This document shows positions 5,409 to 5,523 of a DNA stretch of 5,523 nt, in pieces. A program made the position numbers and the translations under genes. Positions within the stretch are counted from its first letter, which is position 1; every line of letters begins with the position of its first letter. A model generated the notes under the pieces. That model was not told the origin of the DNA. It did not search any database and saw nothing but the letters and a program-made list of their open reading frames with translations. Origin of the DNA: Symbiobacteriaceae bacterium (lineage in GTDB: Bacteria; Bacillota_E; Symbiobacteriia; Symbiobacteriales; Symbiobacteriaceae); NCBI GenBank assembly GCA_027356675.1, contig DAHVXO010000242.1:1-5523 (forward strand). Direction: 5' to 3'.

Positions 5409-5523
5409 ATGCGTAAGTGGTACGTGGGGCTTCTGGTCACAATCGCCGCCTTGGGGGCTGCGCTACCGGCCTTTGCGGCCGAACCGGACCCGTCTGGTGC
5501 CGCCGTTGCGGCCGACAAGTTGG
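5409..5523 (+). CDS. N-terminus of an exported or membrane protein with Sec signal peptide (possibly ammonium transporter)
   Basis: Only 38 codons are visible before the window ends. ATG 5409 is well set by AGGAGG (5395-5400) with 8-nt spacing. The protein begins with a basic n-region (MRKWYV), a hydrophobic core (GLLVTIAALGAALP) and an AFA-AEP signal peptidase I site after about residue 24. The mature start is EPDPSGAAVAADKL. Gram-positive and deltaproteobacterial Amt ammonium transporters often carry a cleavable signal followed by a short Ala/Asp-rich segment of this kind before the first membrane helix, so Amt is a candidate. This is a weak inference from composition; a periplasmic-type or surface protein is equally possible. 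It is divergent from the methyltransferase gene and does not belong to the heat-shock operon. Confidence 0.85.
   Translation, partial: MRKWYVGLLVTIAALGAALPAFAAEPDPSGAAVAADKL

Overview
The window carries the class III heat-shock operon of a Gram-positive bacterium on the minus strand, preceded by an rRNA methyltransferase gene on the same strand and, at the right edge, the start of a divergent gene for an exported or membrane protein. The pairing of CtsR, McsA and McsB with ClpC is a hallmark of Firmicutes. The GC-rich sequence, strong GGAGG-type ribosome binding sites and a copper-amine-oxidase-like domain relic suggest a high-GC clostridial lineage (Peptococcaceae, Moorella-like or a relative). 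No genus can be named from the sequence alone.

Layout, in transcription order on the minus strand. At 4964-3792 lies a complete RlmI-type PUA plus SAM methyltransferase gene. Positions 3791-3586 are a regulatory gap with an extended -10 promoter, a near-perfect CtsR operator just downstream of it, a second degenerate operator-like repeat further upstream and a small hairpin. Then follow ctsR (3585-3130), mcsA (3113-2556), mcsB (2569-1508, probably from TTG, overlapping mcsA by 14 nt), a 148-residue stand-alone Clp N-domain protein (1470-1024), and clpC (from GTG 1023, running off the left edge after 341 codons, through the Walker A and B motifs of the first ATPase domain). The genes are tightly packed and look like one transcription unit.

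On the plus strand, positions 5019-5277 hold an apparent relic of a copper amine oxidase N-terminal-like domain. After it come a consensus TATAAT box, a 14-bp perfect palindrome, a 12-codon upstream reading frame, and from 5409 a gene whose first 38 residues form a Sec signal peptide and a short mature segment; an ammonium transporter is a possible but unproven identity.

How the genes work together: CtsR represses the operon; McsB with its zinc-binding activator McsA phosphorylates arginines on CtsR and on misfolded proteins; the ClpC N-domain reads phosphoarginine and feeds the marked proteins to ClpP. The unusual part is the extra gene between mcsB and clpC. It is a free double Clp-N module that keeps the two glutamates aligned with the phosphoarginine-binding glutamates of ClpC but has no ATPase domain. 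It may compete with, deliver to, or tune ClpC, and is the most interesting item here.
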